Below the pieces are notes generated by a model. It did no database searches and was not told where the DNA came from. It was given only the letters and a program-made list of their open reading frames with translations. This document shows, in pieces, positions 9,285 to 17,930 of a DNA stretch of 64,000 nt (within the stretch, counting starts at the first letter, position 1; every line of letters starts with the position of its first letter). Both the position numbers and the translations under genes were made by a program. Source of the DNA: BOG-908 sp963692875 (GTDB lineage: Bacteria; Pseudomonadota; Alphaproteobacteria; Acetobacterales; Acetobacteraceae); NCBI GenBank assembly GCA_965198755.1, contig OZ240673.1, positions 1,798,001-1,862,000 on the forward strand, in the 5' to 3' direction.

Positions 9285-9656
9285 TCAGGTCACCCGCCGG
9301 TCATGCCACCCCTGCCGGCGCAGCCATCCCCAAGAACCCAGCGCCAGCCCGATCGCCCCCCAAGTCGCGTTGTAGTTCTCGATCGCCGCCACCCCAACCA
9401 GCACCGCACCCAACTGCGCCGCGAACCCGCCTCCCCAGGCAAACCCGACCAGGCCCAGCGCGAGCGAGATGCCACCCCAAAGGTAATACCGCTGCAGCCA
9501 GATCAGCCCGGCCCGCGGCACGCAGGCCAGCGGCGGCGACACGGCAACGCAGGCCGCGCCCCATTCCCGCGGTTCGATGAAGTAGAACCGGTAGACGATC
9601 AGCGCCGCCGTTACCGCCAGCACCACCCCCAGGCCCCAGTAGTCTCGCCTGCGCAT
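9285..9656 (-). CDS. Small membrane protein, function unknown
   Basis: A 123-residue protein from ATG 9656 (MRRRDYWGLG). Hydrophobic segments are visible at about residues 7-25 (VVLAVTAALIVYRFYF), 58-78 (WGGISLALGLVGFAWGG) and 80-105, so three membrane helices are likely. Positive residues at the N-terminus suggest it faces the cytoplasm. No family was recognised. It converges on the 74-aa gene and diverges from glyQ. Confidence 0.6.
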   Translation of the reverse strand: MRRRDYWGLGVVLAVTAALIVYRFYFIEPREWGAACVAVSPPLACVPRAGLIWLQRYYLWGGISLALGLVGFAWGGGFAAQLGAVLVGVAAIENYNATWGAIGLALGSWGWLRRQGWHDRRVT

Positions 9657-9710
9657 GCCTTTAACCTCGCGTCGCCGTGCCGGGGCTTCTAAGTCTCGAC
9701 CGGGACTGAC

Positions 9711-9850
9711 AAGCAAGCGGTTCTTTTTTGAAAAAAAGAACCAAAAAACTTCTGTGTCCGCTGTCGCGCGCTGCAGAAACCTCCGCGACAGCAGGGATAA
9801 AAGTTTCTTGCTGCTTTTTTTCCAAAAAAGCAGGCCTTGCTTTCTTGCTT
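9711..9850. repeat. Paired-hairpin repeat, copy 5
   Basis: Left stem GTTC/GAAC, right stem CTGC/GCAG. In the divergent region between the small membrane protein and glyQ. Confidence 0.9.
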
Positions 9851-9936
9851 CGAGCCCAATCCCGGCGACGCCTTGCCCTCCAGCGCCCCGGTCTGTACCT
9901 GCCCGCTTCCAGAACCGCGCAGGACAAGCCCCGTCG

Positions 9937-10791
9937 ATGGACGCACCCAGTTTCCAGGACATCATCCTCCGCCTGCACGCCTACTGGGCGGCGCAAGGCT
10001 GCGTCATCCTGCAGCCCTACGACGTGGAGATGGGCGCCGGCACCTTCCACCCCGCCACCACCCTGCGCGCGCTGGGCCCGAAACCCTGGCGTGCCGCCTA
10101 CGTGCAGCCCTGCCGCCGCCCAAGCGACGGCCGCTACGGCGAAAACCCTAACCGCCTGCAGCACTACTACCAGTACCAGGTCATCATGAAGCCCAGCCCG
10201 GCCGACGCCCAGGCCCTGCTCCTGGAAAGCTACCGTGCCATCGGCATCGACACCGCGCTGCACGATCTCCGCTTCGTGGAAGACGACTGGGAAAGCCCCA
10301 CTCTCGGCGCCTGGGGGCTGGGCTGGGAAGTCTGGTGCGACGGCATGGAGGTCACCCAGTTCACCTACTTCCAGCAGGTCGGCGGCATTCCCGTCGTCAC
10401 CCCGTCCGTCGAGTTCACCTACGGCCTGGAACGCCTGGCGATGTACGTGCAAGGCCGCGAGAGCGTCTACGACCTCGACTTCAACGGCCACGGCGTGACC
10501 TACGGCGACGTGTTCCTGCGCAACGAACGCGAGTACAGCGCCTACAATTTCGAAGCCGCCGACACCGCCATGCTGCAACACCACTTCGCCGACGCCGAGC
10601 GCGAATGCGCCGCACTCGTCGGACGCGCGCTGCCGTTGCCGGCCTACGATCAGTGCATCAAGGCAAGCCACCTGTTCAACCTGCTCGACGCGCGCGGCGT
10701 GATCAGCGTGTCGGAACGAGCGAGCTATATCGGGCGGGTGAGGACGCTGGCAAAAACGTGCTGCGAGGGGTGGCTGGCGAGGGAGACGTGA
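9937..10791 (+). CDS. glyQ: Glycine--tRNA ligase, alpha subunit
   Basis: Catalytic alpha subunit of the bacterial alpha2beta2 glycyl-tRNA synthetase. The 284 residues begin FQDIILRLHAYWAAQGCVI and contain the class II motifs (YVQPCRRPSDGRYGENPNR; FTYGLERLAMY). ATG 9937 gives the standard N-terminus; the longer open frame upstream reads through the repeat. The beta-subunit gene glyS normally follows directly, but here the next genes are a repeat remnant and convergent leftward genes, so glyS must lie elsewhere. Confidence 0.96.
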   Translation: MDAPSFQDIILRLHAYWAAQGCVILQPYDVEMGAGTFHPATTLRALGPKPWRAAYVQPCRRPSDGRYGENPNRLQHYYQYQVIMKPSPADAQALLLESYRAIGIDTALHDLRFVEDDWESPTLGAWGLGWEVWCDGMEVTQFTYFQQVGGIPVVTPSVEFTYGLERLAMYVQGRESVYDLDFNGHGVTYGDVFLRNEREYSAYNFEAADTAMLQHHFADAERECAALVGRALPLPAYDQCIKASHLFNLLDARGVISVSERASYIGRVRTLAKTCCEGWLARET

Positions 10792-10936
10792 CGGTAGCCC
10801 AGGTTTGACTCGCGACCCTCGAGCATCATCCCACCCAACGGGGTCGCCCGTCAGATACAGATGCTGGCCAACAAAGAACTAGAGCGATATCCGGCTTGCT
10901 TATCGATCCAACTGGGTCGGAAAACGCTTCAAAAGG

Positions 10937-11055
10937 AAGCAAGGCCTTCTTTTCTGAAGAAAAGAAGCAAAAGACTTTTGGTCCTGCTGTCGCGGAGGTT
11001 TCTGCAGCGCGCGCGCAAGGGAGCAGAGTTTCTGAAGAACTGCTTGGCTTGCTGG
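10937..11055. repeat. Paired-hairpin repeat, copy 6 (decayed)
   Basis: Left stem CTTC/GAAG intact; the right arm has lost its A/T stem. Between the convergent glyQ and ribbon-helix-helix genes. The remaining 10792-11144 bases hold no gene that I can support. Confidence 0.7.
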
Positions 11056-11144
11056 TCACAGGTTACGCCATAACCGGTCGGCTCATGGAGAGATCACGTT
11101 TGAGCGTCCCGCTTCTGGTCGGCAGGGTCCGTCCGGCTCTTCCG

Positions 11145-11375
11145 TTAGCGGGAGTCTTCTGCGGACGGACCGCTGTCCGGCTTCACGGCGCCCGCCGCCT
11201 CCAGGCCGAGCTCCAAGAGGCGCCTGATGGCCTTGGGCCGATTGGGCAGGTCCGACGACTCGCGTCGCCACGTATCCAGGGCGGTCAACATCGCCCGGTC
11301 CAGGCGGACATTGACAGCCTCGCTGTCAACGGTGGGCCTGCCTTTTTTCTGCTTTTTAGCGCTTGTTACTGACAT
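11145..11375 (-). CDS. Ribbon-helix-helix DNA-binding protein (CopG/Arc-like)
   Basis: A 76-residue protein from ATG 11375. After a Lys-rich N-terminus, GRPTVDSEAVNVRLDRAM forms the ribbon strand, followed by two helices (LTALDTWRRES and PNRPKAIRRLLELGLEA), the arrangement of short RHH regulators and antitoxins. No toxin-like gene is adjacent, so it is more likely an orphan regulator. The C-terminal tail is acidic and probably flexible. Confidence 0.75.
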   Translation of the reverse strand: MSVTSAKKQKKGRPTVDSEAVNVRLDRAMLTALDTWRRESSDLPNRPKAIRRLLELGLEAAGAVKPDSGPSAEDSR

Positions 11376-11500
11376 CACGGTTTCATAGCGCCGAGAACCG
11401 AAGCCTGCAACTGGAGTTTTCACATTTCGGTAGCTCAGACCCAAAACGCTCGGCCGGCTGAGCCTTAAAAGAGCGCGGACCGGTTGATCATAGGCCAGAA

Positions 11501-11640
11501 AGCAAGGCCTGCTTTTTTGAAAAAAAGCAGCAAAAAACTTTTGGTCCTGCTGTCGCGGACTGTCCTTCAGTGATCACCCAAGGGAATAAAAGTTTTTTGG
11601 TTCTTTTTTTCAAAAAAGAACCGCTTGCCTTACTTGCTCC
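11501..11640. repeat. Paired-hairpin repeat, copy 7
   Basis: Left stem CTGC/GCAG, right stem GTTC/GAAC. The right end overlaps the stop codon of the carotenoid oxygenase gene (TAA at 11630-11632 on the minus strand). Confidence 0.9.
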
Positions 11641-13069
11641 GGTCAAACCACGCCGGTTCCGCAAACCAGTTTCCATGAAACCCCGGCGGTATCCTATGCG
11701 GCAGCCGAACGCTCGCGACCGGCGGCGCATCGAACGACTGCGCGTCCAGGATCACGAAATCGGTCGTCTCGTCTGCCGTGTTGATCACCAGGCCGAGCAT
11801 CCAGCCGTGGTCCTCTGCCGACGCTTCGTCTGCGGGGACGAAGATGAACTCGCCGGGAATGCGGCCATCGCCGAACTCGTGCACCAGGCGGCTGCCGGTC
11901 TCCATGTCGTGCTTGTAGAGGCGCGTGGCGCCGGCGAGCTGGGTGTTGCCGTCCGGCGGCACGCTGACCGTGTAGACGTAGCGGTGACGCTGGCCCACGC
12001 GGCGCTCGTCGATCCTGGGAAACTCCTGCGGCGTGGGATCGACCACCTGGCGTGACAGGCTGCGTGCGGCCGGGTCCACCGTCCAGCGTTCCAGCTCGCC
12101 CAGCGCGTCGAGGCCGCTGGCGCCGGAGGCGAACATCGTGTCGTAGGCGATCACGTCGAGGACCACCTTGCCATCGGCGTCGTCGAACGCGTTGGCCACG
12201 TGGAAGACGAAGCACGGCTCTATCTCGCACCAGACGATGTCGGCCGCCGCACCCTCGCGCGGCAGCAGCCCGATCCGGGCCTGGTGTGCCGGGTTCCAGC
12301 GGTATGGGAAAAGCTGGCCGCCGAGCACTGCCCGCATCGAGAACGTGACGGGCAGGTCGAGCACGACGACGAAGCGCGCGGTGATAGCGCAGTCGTGGAC
12401 GCACGGCCCGTGCTGGACGGCGATGGCCTCGTCGCGCACCACGCGGCCGGACGGCGAGACCACGACGTGGCGGACCGTGTCCCAGATGTTGCCGTCATAG
12501 GCGACGGCGTGAAGCTCGCCGGTGAGCGGGTCGCGATGCGGGTGGCCGCTATAGGACCCGTCGAGGGTCCCCTCGAACGGGTCGTAGCGCTGGCCCTCCA
12601 GGTCGCCGGAGAGCTCGACGGGAAAGCTGCCGGCTTCCACCAGGGCGAACGGTCGGCCGCCGATCTCGACCACGTTGGTGTTCACCGTGTCGTTGCGGCC
12701 CCTGCGCGGTCCGGGGGCCGCCTCCCGCCCGAGTGCCGCCGCAGCCAGGCGCGAGCCGATCCACCGGTTGCGATACCAGAGGACCTGTCCGCCGCGGATG
12801 GCAATGCCGTGCACCATGCCGTCGCCGAGGAACCAGTGATGCCCGGCCGGGTCGGGATTGACCGGGTTGGCGCCCATCTTAAGGTAACGCCCAGCCAGGC
12901 CGGTCGGGATGATACCGGTGACGGTCAGGTCTTGCAGGGTCGTCTCGGACGGCATCGGGGCGTGGATGCCGACCATGAACGGCGATGATACGTGACGTAG
13001 TCGCCTACGGTTCCAGCCGGCAATCAGGTCGACGGCGGCGATGGCGACGCTGCGGACGGGGTTTTGCAT
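11630..13069 (-). CDS. Carotenoid oxygenase family protein (RPE65/CCD)
   Basis: A 479-residue, seven-bladed-propeller non-heme iron oxygenase of the type that splits carotenoids or related alkenes. The blade motifs are recognisable: FLGDGMVHGIAIRGG, the iron-ligand His regions SGHPHRDPLTGELHAVAYD, VHDCAITARFVVVLD and CFVFHVANAFDD, and the C-terminal GFHGNWF with the last His. Length fits bacterial family members. The substrate cannot be read from sequence; no carotenoid genes are nearby. ATG 13069 was chosen; ATG 12976 is possible. Confidence 0.88.
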   Translation of the reverse strand: MQNPVRSVAIAAVDLIAGWNRRRLRHVSSPFMVGIHAPMPSETTLQDLTVTGIIPTGLAGRYLKMGANPVNPDPAGHHWFLGDGMVHGIAIRGGQVLWYRNRWIGSRLAAAALGREAAPGPRRGRNDTVNTNVVEIGGRPFALVEAGSFPVELSGDLEGQRYDPFEGTLDGSYSGHPHRDPLTGELHAVAYDGNIWDTVRHVVVSPSGRVVRDEAIAVQHGPCVHDCAITARFVVVLDLPVTFSMRAVLGGQLFPYRWNPAHQARIGLLPREGAAADIVWCEIEPCFVFHVANAFDDADGKVVLDVIAYDTMFASGASGLDALGELERWTVDPAARSLSRQVVDPTPQEFPRIDERRVGQRHRYVYTVSVPPDGNTQLAGATRLYKHDMETGSRLVHEFGDGRIPGEFIFVPADEASAEDHGWMLGLVINTADETTDFVILDAQSFDAPPVASVRLPHRIPPGFHGNWFAEPAWFDRSK

Positions 13070-13117
13070 GTGTCGCTCTCTCCGGCGTGTGCTGAAGATG
13101 AGCGCTCGGGCGAGAAG

Positions 13118-13240
13118 GCAAGCGGTTCCTTCTTAAGAAGAGCCAAACTTCTGACGCTCAGCACACGCCAGCTTCGATGTCCGCGACAGCCGAGACAAAA
13201 GTTCTTTGGTTCTTTTGGCGGAAAAGAACCGCTTGCTTGC
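13118..13240. repeat. Paired-hairpin repeat, copy 8 (decayed)
   Basis: Both arms GTTC/GAAC-like but with damaged A/T tracts. Between the carotenoid oxygenase and VOC genes, both leftward. Confidence 0.75.
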
Positions 13241-13251
13241 CCAGAGTTACC

Positions 13252-13629
13252 TCAGCTCATCCGATGCAGGACGCACAGCTTGTTCCCGTCCGGGTCCCGC
13301 AGGTAGGCGAGGTAAAGCTTGCCCAGCGAGCCCTGCCGGACGCCCGGCGGGTCTTCGCAGGTGGTCGCACCGTGGGCCACGCCCGTCGCATGCCAGGTGT
13401 CGGCCTGTTCCGGCGAGTTCGCGGCAAAACCGATGGTGCCGCCGTTCGGCGCCGTGGCCGGCTCGCCGTCGATCGGCTTGGACACCGAGAAGACGCCGGT
13501 CGGTGTCATGTAGAAGATGCGGTTGCCGTCGACCCGGGCCGGCGGCACGTCGAGCGTGCCGAGCAAGGCGTCGTAGAACGACTTCGCCTTGTCGAGGTCG
13601 TTGGTGCCGATCATGATGTGTGAAAACAT
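13252..13629 (-). CDS. VOC-family (glyoxalase/bleomycin-resistance fold) protein
   Basis: A 125-residue VOC-fold protein: MFSHIMIGTNDLDKAKSFYD at the N-terminus and YLRDPDGNKLCVLHR at the C-terminus are the two hallmark strands. The metal-ligand positions appear as H4 and the C-terminal Asn/Lys region. Start ATG 13629 follows a purine-rich ribosome site (GGAGAGGAAG). The substrate is unknown; relatives include lyases, dioxygenases and resistance proteins. Confidence 0.85.
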   Translation of the reverse strand: MFSHIMIGTNDLDKAKSFYDALLGTLDVPPARVDGNRIFYMTPTGVFSVSKPIDGEPATAPNGGTIGFAANSPEQADTWHATGVAHGATTCEDPPGVRQGSLGKLYLAYLRDPDGNKLCVLHRMS

Positions 13630-13833
13630 TCGCTTCCTCTCCAGTCGACGCGCAGGCGCTGCGCCGGTTCGGCGCGCGTTCTGTGCGCCAGGAGAGTTAC
13701 CTACCCCACGTCTTCGCAGGTTTCTATCACCAGGCGGCGACAAACTGTCCGCAGGTTCGCGTCGGGCGGCAGGCAGACTGAGCCAGATTTTGCTTCGCTC
13801 TTAGACCAGCGATCCGCAGCTTGATCTGAGATG

Positions 13834-13973
13834 AAGCAAGGCAAGCGGTTCTTTTTTGAAAAAAAGAACCAAAAAACTTTTGTTGCCTGGAGTGCACACT
13901 GCAGGAGACTCCGCGACAGCAGGACCAAAAGTTTTTTGCTGCTTTTTTTGCAAAAAAGCAGGCCTTGCTTGCC
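13834..13973. repeat. Paired-hairpin repeat, copy 9
   Basis: Left stem GTTC/GAAC, right stem CTGC/GCAG. It occupies much of the 349-base gap 13630-13978; the rest of the gap shows nothing identifiable. Confidence 0.9.
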
Positions 13974-13978
13974 TCAGC

Positions 13979-14176
13979 TCAGAGGAAAGCCGCCGCAGCG
14001 ATGGTGCACAGGACAAGGCTGACGCCGGAGAGCACCGTCAGACCAACGATGGCTTCAAGGCCGCTCGCCAATGCGGCGCTTCCAAGCCCGAGATCGAAGG
14101 TCGGGCGGCGAACCCATGCCGGGGTGGCGCGCGACAGCGCCTCAGGTGCGACCTGAACGGATTCGATGTAAGACAT
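13979..14176 (-). CDS. Small single-helix membrane protein
   Basis: A 65-residue protein from ATG 14176 (MSYIESVQVA) with a GGAG ribosome site 7-10 bases upstream. Residues about 35-63 (AIVGLTVLSGVSLVLCTIAA) form one membrane helix near the C-terminus. No family was recognised. Its stop codon abuts the repeat. Confidence 0.5.
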   Translation of the reverse strand: MSYIESVQVAPEALSRATPAWVRRPTFDLGLGSAALASGLEAIVGLTVLSGVSLVLCTIAAAAFL

Positions 14177-14601
14177 GTGAAACTCCAAACTAAGCAGGCC
14201 AGACCGCAACAGAACCGTAATACCGGCCTGGCTAATCCGCGCCCTGGTTATACGCACAACTGGGCATGTTGGCCAGCAAAGCAAGCATATGACGAAACGA
14301 TCTCATTTTTGCTGAACGAATACATTCTCTGCAAAGCACGAAGGAATGTTGTGCAACGCCGCGAAATCGAGAAAGAAAGTGTCCATGTCCTCTTAGCAGT
14401 GCATTCGACGCGACCCAGGCAGGCAAAAAGGCACACTCACCACCAGGCCTGCCGCGGTAACTTCCCCGAAATTGTAAACATCCTGTTAACGCCAGGGTGT
14501 AACGAGTTTCTCACGGAACCGCGACGGCACGGTCGAAAGTTGTTTGCTCCTCTCGCCGAGAAAACAGGCTTTTCTTCCCCGTTCCCAAAAGGCATGCCCC
14601 T
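14177..14601. other. Intergenic region without recognised features
   Basis: 425 bases, clearly less GC-rich than the flanking genes around 14280-14510. It must hold the divergent promoters for the 65-aa gene and the aldo/keto reductase. No repeat copy, RNA gene or convincing ORF was seen. Confidence 0.5.
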
Positions 14602-15660
14602 ATGCAGTATCGCCAACTCGGCCGATCCGGCCTGCAAGTCTCCACGCTCACGCTCGGCACCATGACCTTCGGCGGCACCGGCCCGTTCCAGCAGGTGGGC
14701 AACACCGACGTGAAAGGCGCCGGCCGCCAGCTCGACCTGTGCATCGACGCCGGCGTGAACCTGGTCGACACCGCCGACATCTACTCGCGTGGCCTGTCCG
14801 AGGAGATCCTGGGCGAGGCGCTGGACCACGGTCACCGCCGCCACAAGCTGCTCGTCGCCAGCAAGGTACGCTTCCGCATGGGCAAGCGCGCCAACGATGC
14901 CGGCCTGTCGCGCCACCACATCGTCGCCGCGGCCGAAGCCAGCCTCAAGCGCCTGCGCACCGGCCACATCGACCTCTACCAGCTGCACGAGTGGGACGGC
15001 CTGACGCCGCTGGAGGAGACGCTCGAGGCGATGGACACGCTCGTCCGCCACGGCAAGGTGCGCTACGTCGGCGTGTCGAACTACTCCGCCTGGCACCTGA
15101 TGAAGGCGCTGGGTGTCGCCCGCGCCGAGCGCTTCATCGTGCCCGTCGCCCAGCAGATCCACTACACCCTGCAGGCGCGCGAGGCCGAGTTCGAGCTGGT
15201 GCCGGCCACGCTGGACCAAGGCCTCGGCATCCTGGTCTGGAGCCCGCTGGCCGGCGGCCTGCTGTCCGGCAAATACCGCCGCGGCCAGGACGCGCCGGAG
15301 GGCAGCCGCCGCCTCGCCGGCTGGACCGAGCCGCCGGTGCGCGACGAGGCCAAGCTGTACGACATCGTCGACGTGCTGCTGCAGGTGGCCGAGGCGCACC
15401 AGGTCTCCGCCGCGCAGGTAGCGCTGGCCTGGGTGCTGGGGCGCCCCGGAGTAACCTCGGCCATCATCGGCGCCCGCACCGAGGCACAGCTGGAGGACAA
15501 TTTGAAAAGCGCCGAGCTCACGCTGAGCGAGGCGGAGCGTGACAGCCTGGACAAGGTCAGCGCGCCGCCGCTGCTCTATCCTTACTGGCACCAGGCGCAG
15601 ACCGCTGCCGACCGGCTTGGGCCGGCCGACCTGTCGCTGCTTGGGCCTTACCTTTCGTAA
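14602..15660 (+). CDS. Aldo/keto reductase
   Basis: A 352-residue NADPH-dependent oxidoreductase of the AKR superfamily, probably of the YghZ/Kv-beta-like subgroup. The catalytic tetrad is visible: D56 and Y61 in VDTADIYSRG, K88 in LLVASKVRF, and H129 in IDLYQLHEWDG. The cofactor region WSPLAGGLLSGKYRRG and GVTSAIIGARTEAQLEDN fit NADPH binding. ATG 14602 gives the standard MQYRQLGRSGLQVS start. Substrate unknown. Confidence 0.93.
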   Translation: MQYRQLGRSGLQVSTLTLGTMTFGGTGPFQQVGNTDVKGAGRQLDLCIDAGVNLVDTADIYSRGLSEEILGEALDHGHRRHKLLVASKVRFRMGKRANDAGLSRHHIVAAAEASLKRLRTGHIDLYQLHEWDGLTPLEETLEAMDTLVRHGKVRYVGVSNYSAWHLMKALGVARAERFIVPVAQQIHYTLQAREAEFELVPATLDQGLGILVWSPLAGGLLSGKYRRGQDAPEGSRRLAGWTEPPVRDEAKLYDIVDVLLQVAEAHQVSAAQVALAWVLGRPGVTSAIIGARTEAQLEDNLKSAELTLSEAERDSLDKVSAPPLLYPYWHQAQTAADRLGPADLSLLGPYLS

Positions 15661-15670
15661 GGAGGGCAGA

Positions 15671-15806
15671 AAGCAAGGCCTGCTTTTTTGAAAAAAAGCA
15701 GCAAAAAACTTTTGGTCCGGCTGTCGCGGAGTTTCCCTCAACTTGTACGCAAAAGAACAAAAGTTTTTTTAATTCCTTTTTCAAAAAAGAACTGCTTGCC
15801 TTGCTT
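15671..15806. repeat. Paired-hairpin repeat, copy 10
   Basis: Left stem CTGC/GCAG, right arm GTTC/GAAC-like. Between the aldo/keto reductase and the small lipoprotein. Confidence 0.9.
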
Positions 15807-15917
15807 GGCTGCCATGCATGACGCCGGGCGGGGCGAGGACCTCTCCTGACGCGACTGCTTGGCAACCGGCCCGGGAGTAACCTTTTCTGCATCTCAGTGT
15901 CTTAGGAATTTACCCGT

Positions 15918-16049
15918 ATGCGTTGGACCATAGTGTTTCTGAGTCTGCTGGCAGCCGGTTGCGCGGGAACGGTGAACACGCCGGACAGCCCGCCAGTCGG
16001 GTACGACGGGATCCCGACCGGGGCTGATACGGGCAACGTGCGGAAGTAG
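15918..16049 (+). CDS. Very small lipoprotein
   Basis: A 43-residue protein: MRWTIVFLSLLAAGC is a complete lipoprotein signal with lipobox LAAGC, followed by a Pro/Gly/Asp-rich tail ending NVRK. Such tiny entericidin-like or orphan lipoproteins are common. No close family was recognised. The clean signal sequence is the main evidence that the gene is real. Confidence 0.55.
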   Translation: MRWTIVFLSLLAAGCAGTVNTPDSPPVGYDGIPTGADTGNVRK

Positions 16050-16250
16050 CGGAGGCCGCCTTCGTTTGGGAGGCTGCCTCGGCAGTTACCTGACGCGGTC
16101 TTCTCTGCTCCGGTGCTCATGGCATCCAAGGCCACTCCGCTCGTGTGCGCCTCAGTTAGGCTGCGATCGAACTCCAAAGGAAGCGAAACTCCAGCCAGCG
16201 CCCAGCAGTCCAGTTGAGCCATTAGTTTCGACATACCAACGGTCAGGAGA

Positions 16251-16300
16251 TAAAAGTTTTTTGCTTCTTTTTTCAAAAAAGAAGGCCTTTCTTCCTGCTT
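16251..16300. repeat. Solo right arm of the paired-hairpin repeat, copy 11
   Basis: Only the right arm (CTTC/GAAG stem) is present, in the 315-base gap 16050-16364 before ilvE. No left arm is recognisable upstream; nothing else was seen in the gap. Confidence 0.8.
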
Positions 16301-16364
16301 CCCTTGCCCAACCCAGCCGGATATGGGTTGTCCCTTCCAGAGCAACCCAACCAAGGCACCGCCC

Positions 16365-17456
16365 ATGCGCAGTTTTCCGACAACGCGGACCACGCAACCA
16401 AGGCCCCGCGTTGCCGACGACGCGCTCCGCTTCGGCGAGGTCTTCACCGACCACATGTTCCTGATGGACTACAGCGAGGCGGACGGCTGGCACTCTGGCC
16501 GCATCGTGCCCTACGCGCCCTTCACCATGGACCCGGCGAGCTGCGTGCTGCACTACGCGCAGGCAGTGTTCGACGGGCTGAAGGCCTTCCGCAGCGCCGA
16601 CGGCCGGGTCCGCCTGTTCCGCCCGGACCAGAACGCGGCGCGCCTCAACCGCTCCTGCGAGCAGCTCTGCATCCCCACGCTCGACCCGGCCCTGGTGGTC
16701 GACTCCTTCCGCGCCCTGGTGGATGTGGACCGCGACTGGACCCCGTCCAAGCGCGGCACCGCCCTGTACATCCGCCCGACAGTGATCGCGACGGACACCT
16801 TCCTCGGCGTGCACCCGTCGCACAGCTACCTTTACTACGTGATCCTCACGCCGGTTGGTGCCTACTACAAGGAAGGGCTGAACCCGGTCCGCATCCTGGC
16901 CAGCGACAAGCGCGTGCGCGCGGTCCCGGGCGGCCTGGGCTCGGCCAAGGCGGCGGCCAACTACGCCGCCAGCTTGTATGCCGGGCGGGAAGCCGCCCAG
17001 CGCGGCTACGCCCAGGTGCTCTGGCTGGACGGCATCCAGCACGAATACTTCGACGAGGTCGGCTCGATGAACATCATGCTGCGCATCGGCGACACGGTCA
17101 TCACCCCGCCGCTGTCCAGCGGCACCATCCTGGACGGCATCACCCGCAAATCCGTGCTCCAGCTGCTGCGCGACTGGGGCGTGGCCATTGAGGAGCGGCC
17201 GATCTCCATCCACGAGGTGATGGCGGCGCACCAGCAAGGCACGTTGGCCGAGATGTGGGGCACCGGCACCGCGGTGGTGATCTCGCCGGTGGGCGAGCTG
17301 GGTTATCGCGACAGCAGCCTGGTGATCAACGACGGCAAGATCGGCGAGCTGACCGGCCGACTGTACGAGGCGATCAGCGCGGTCCAGTACGGCGCCACCA
17401 ACGACGCGCATGGTTGGATGGTGGATGTGAATGAGAGCGAGCTGGTGGCCGCCTGA
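16365..17456 (+). CDS. ilvE: Branched-chain amino acid aminotransferase
   Basis: Fold-type IV PLP aminotransferase acting on Leu, Ile and Val and their 2-oxo acids. It is the long (about 360 residue) BCAT type: HYAQAVFDGLKAFRSADGRV, LFRPDQNAARLNRSCEQLC, the catalytic Lys in GLGSAKAAANYAAS, the phosphate-binding EVGSMNIMLRIGD and GTGTAVVISPVG. Start ATG 16365 (MRSFPTT) follows AAGGCACC; ATG 16323 is an in-frame alternative. Branched-chain acyl-CoA catabolism genes lie at 31.5-34.8 kb but are not linked in an operon. Confidence 0.93.
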   Translation: MRSFPTTRTTQPRPRVADDALRFGEVFTDHMFLMDYSEADGWHSGRIVPYAPFTMDPASCVLHYAQAVFDGLKAFRSADGRVRLFRPDQNAARLNRSCEQLCIPTLDPALVVDSFRALVDVDRDWTPSKRGTALYIRPTVIATDTFLGVHPSHSYLYYVILTPVGAYYKEGLNPVRILASDKRVRAVPGGLGSAKAAANYAASLYAGREAAQRGYAQVLWLDGIQHEYFDEVGSMNIMLRIGDTVITPPLSSGTILDGITRKSVLQLLRDWGVAIEERPISIHEVMAAHQQGTLAEMWGTGTAVVISPVGELGYRDSSLVINDGKIGELTGRLYEAISAVQYGATNDAHGWMVDVNESELVAA

Positions 17457-17930
17457 GGCAAGAAAGCAGCTCCATTTCTGATAAGAAGAAGGCGGGTTCT
17501 GATTGAGGAGCGAACACCTTGCTGAGAAGGGCCTCTATCTGACGCATCGGCTTGTGCTGAAGGCGGCAACAGAGGCGTTTGAAACGTTGGGACCCTGGCT
17601 CGGCATACCTCGGCCCCTTGCGGTTGCTCAACTCGCATGGCGGTACGTTGAGCGCCCGAGCATCGGACTGGTCAGGCGTCTGTCCCGCACCTGACGTCAC
17701 AAAACGCAACGCCGGCCGACCGTCAACCGCGTTCGTCTCGGCAACACGTTCCAGAAGACTCCGCGACAGCAAAGACAGGAGTTTGCTGCCCGCCGTTGAA
17801 ACGGCGGGCCTTGCCTCCTGCCGCCAGTTCCACGCCGCGCACATCCAACACGGTCGATCCGCAACTCATACCAGCAGGCGTTGATGCTGACTCATAGAAA
17901 GCAAGCAGTCCTTTTTTGAAAAAAAGGACC
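17457..17930. other. Intergenic region with repeat remnants left of the IS30 element
   Basis: No gene supported. At 17755-17815 there is a right-arm-like unit whose stem is GC-only: GCCCGCCGTT at 17788-17797 and AACGGCGGGC at 17800-17809 pair perfectly around GA, and CCTTGCC follows as in other right arms. From about 17866 begins the extended repeat form that the IS splits (left arm 17899-17930). Confidence 0.7.
17899..17930. repeat. Paired-hairpin repeat, copy 13, left part
   Basis: Left arm with GTCC/GGAC stem, cut off after GGACC by the IS30 element. The rest of the copy resumes at 19015. Confidence 0.9.

Noticed and set aside
11145..11375. Toxin-antitoxin pair with the ribbon-helix-helix protein as antitoxin
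   Set aside because: No small toxin-like ORF is adjacent on the same strand.
14177..14601. A tRNA or small RNA gene in the AT-richer gap
   Set aside because: No cloverleaf or clear terminator could be drawn by eye.
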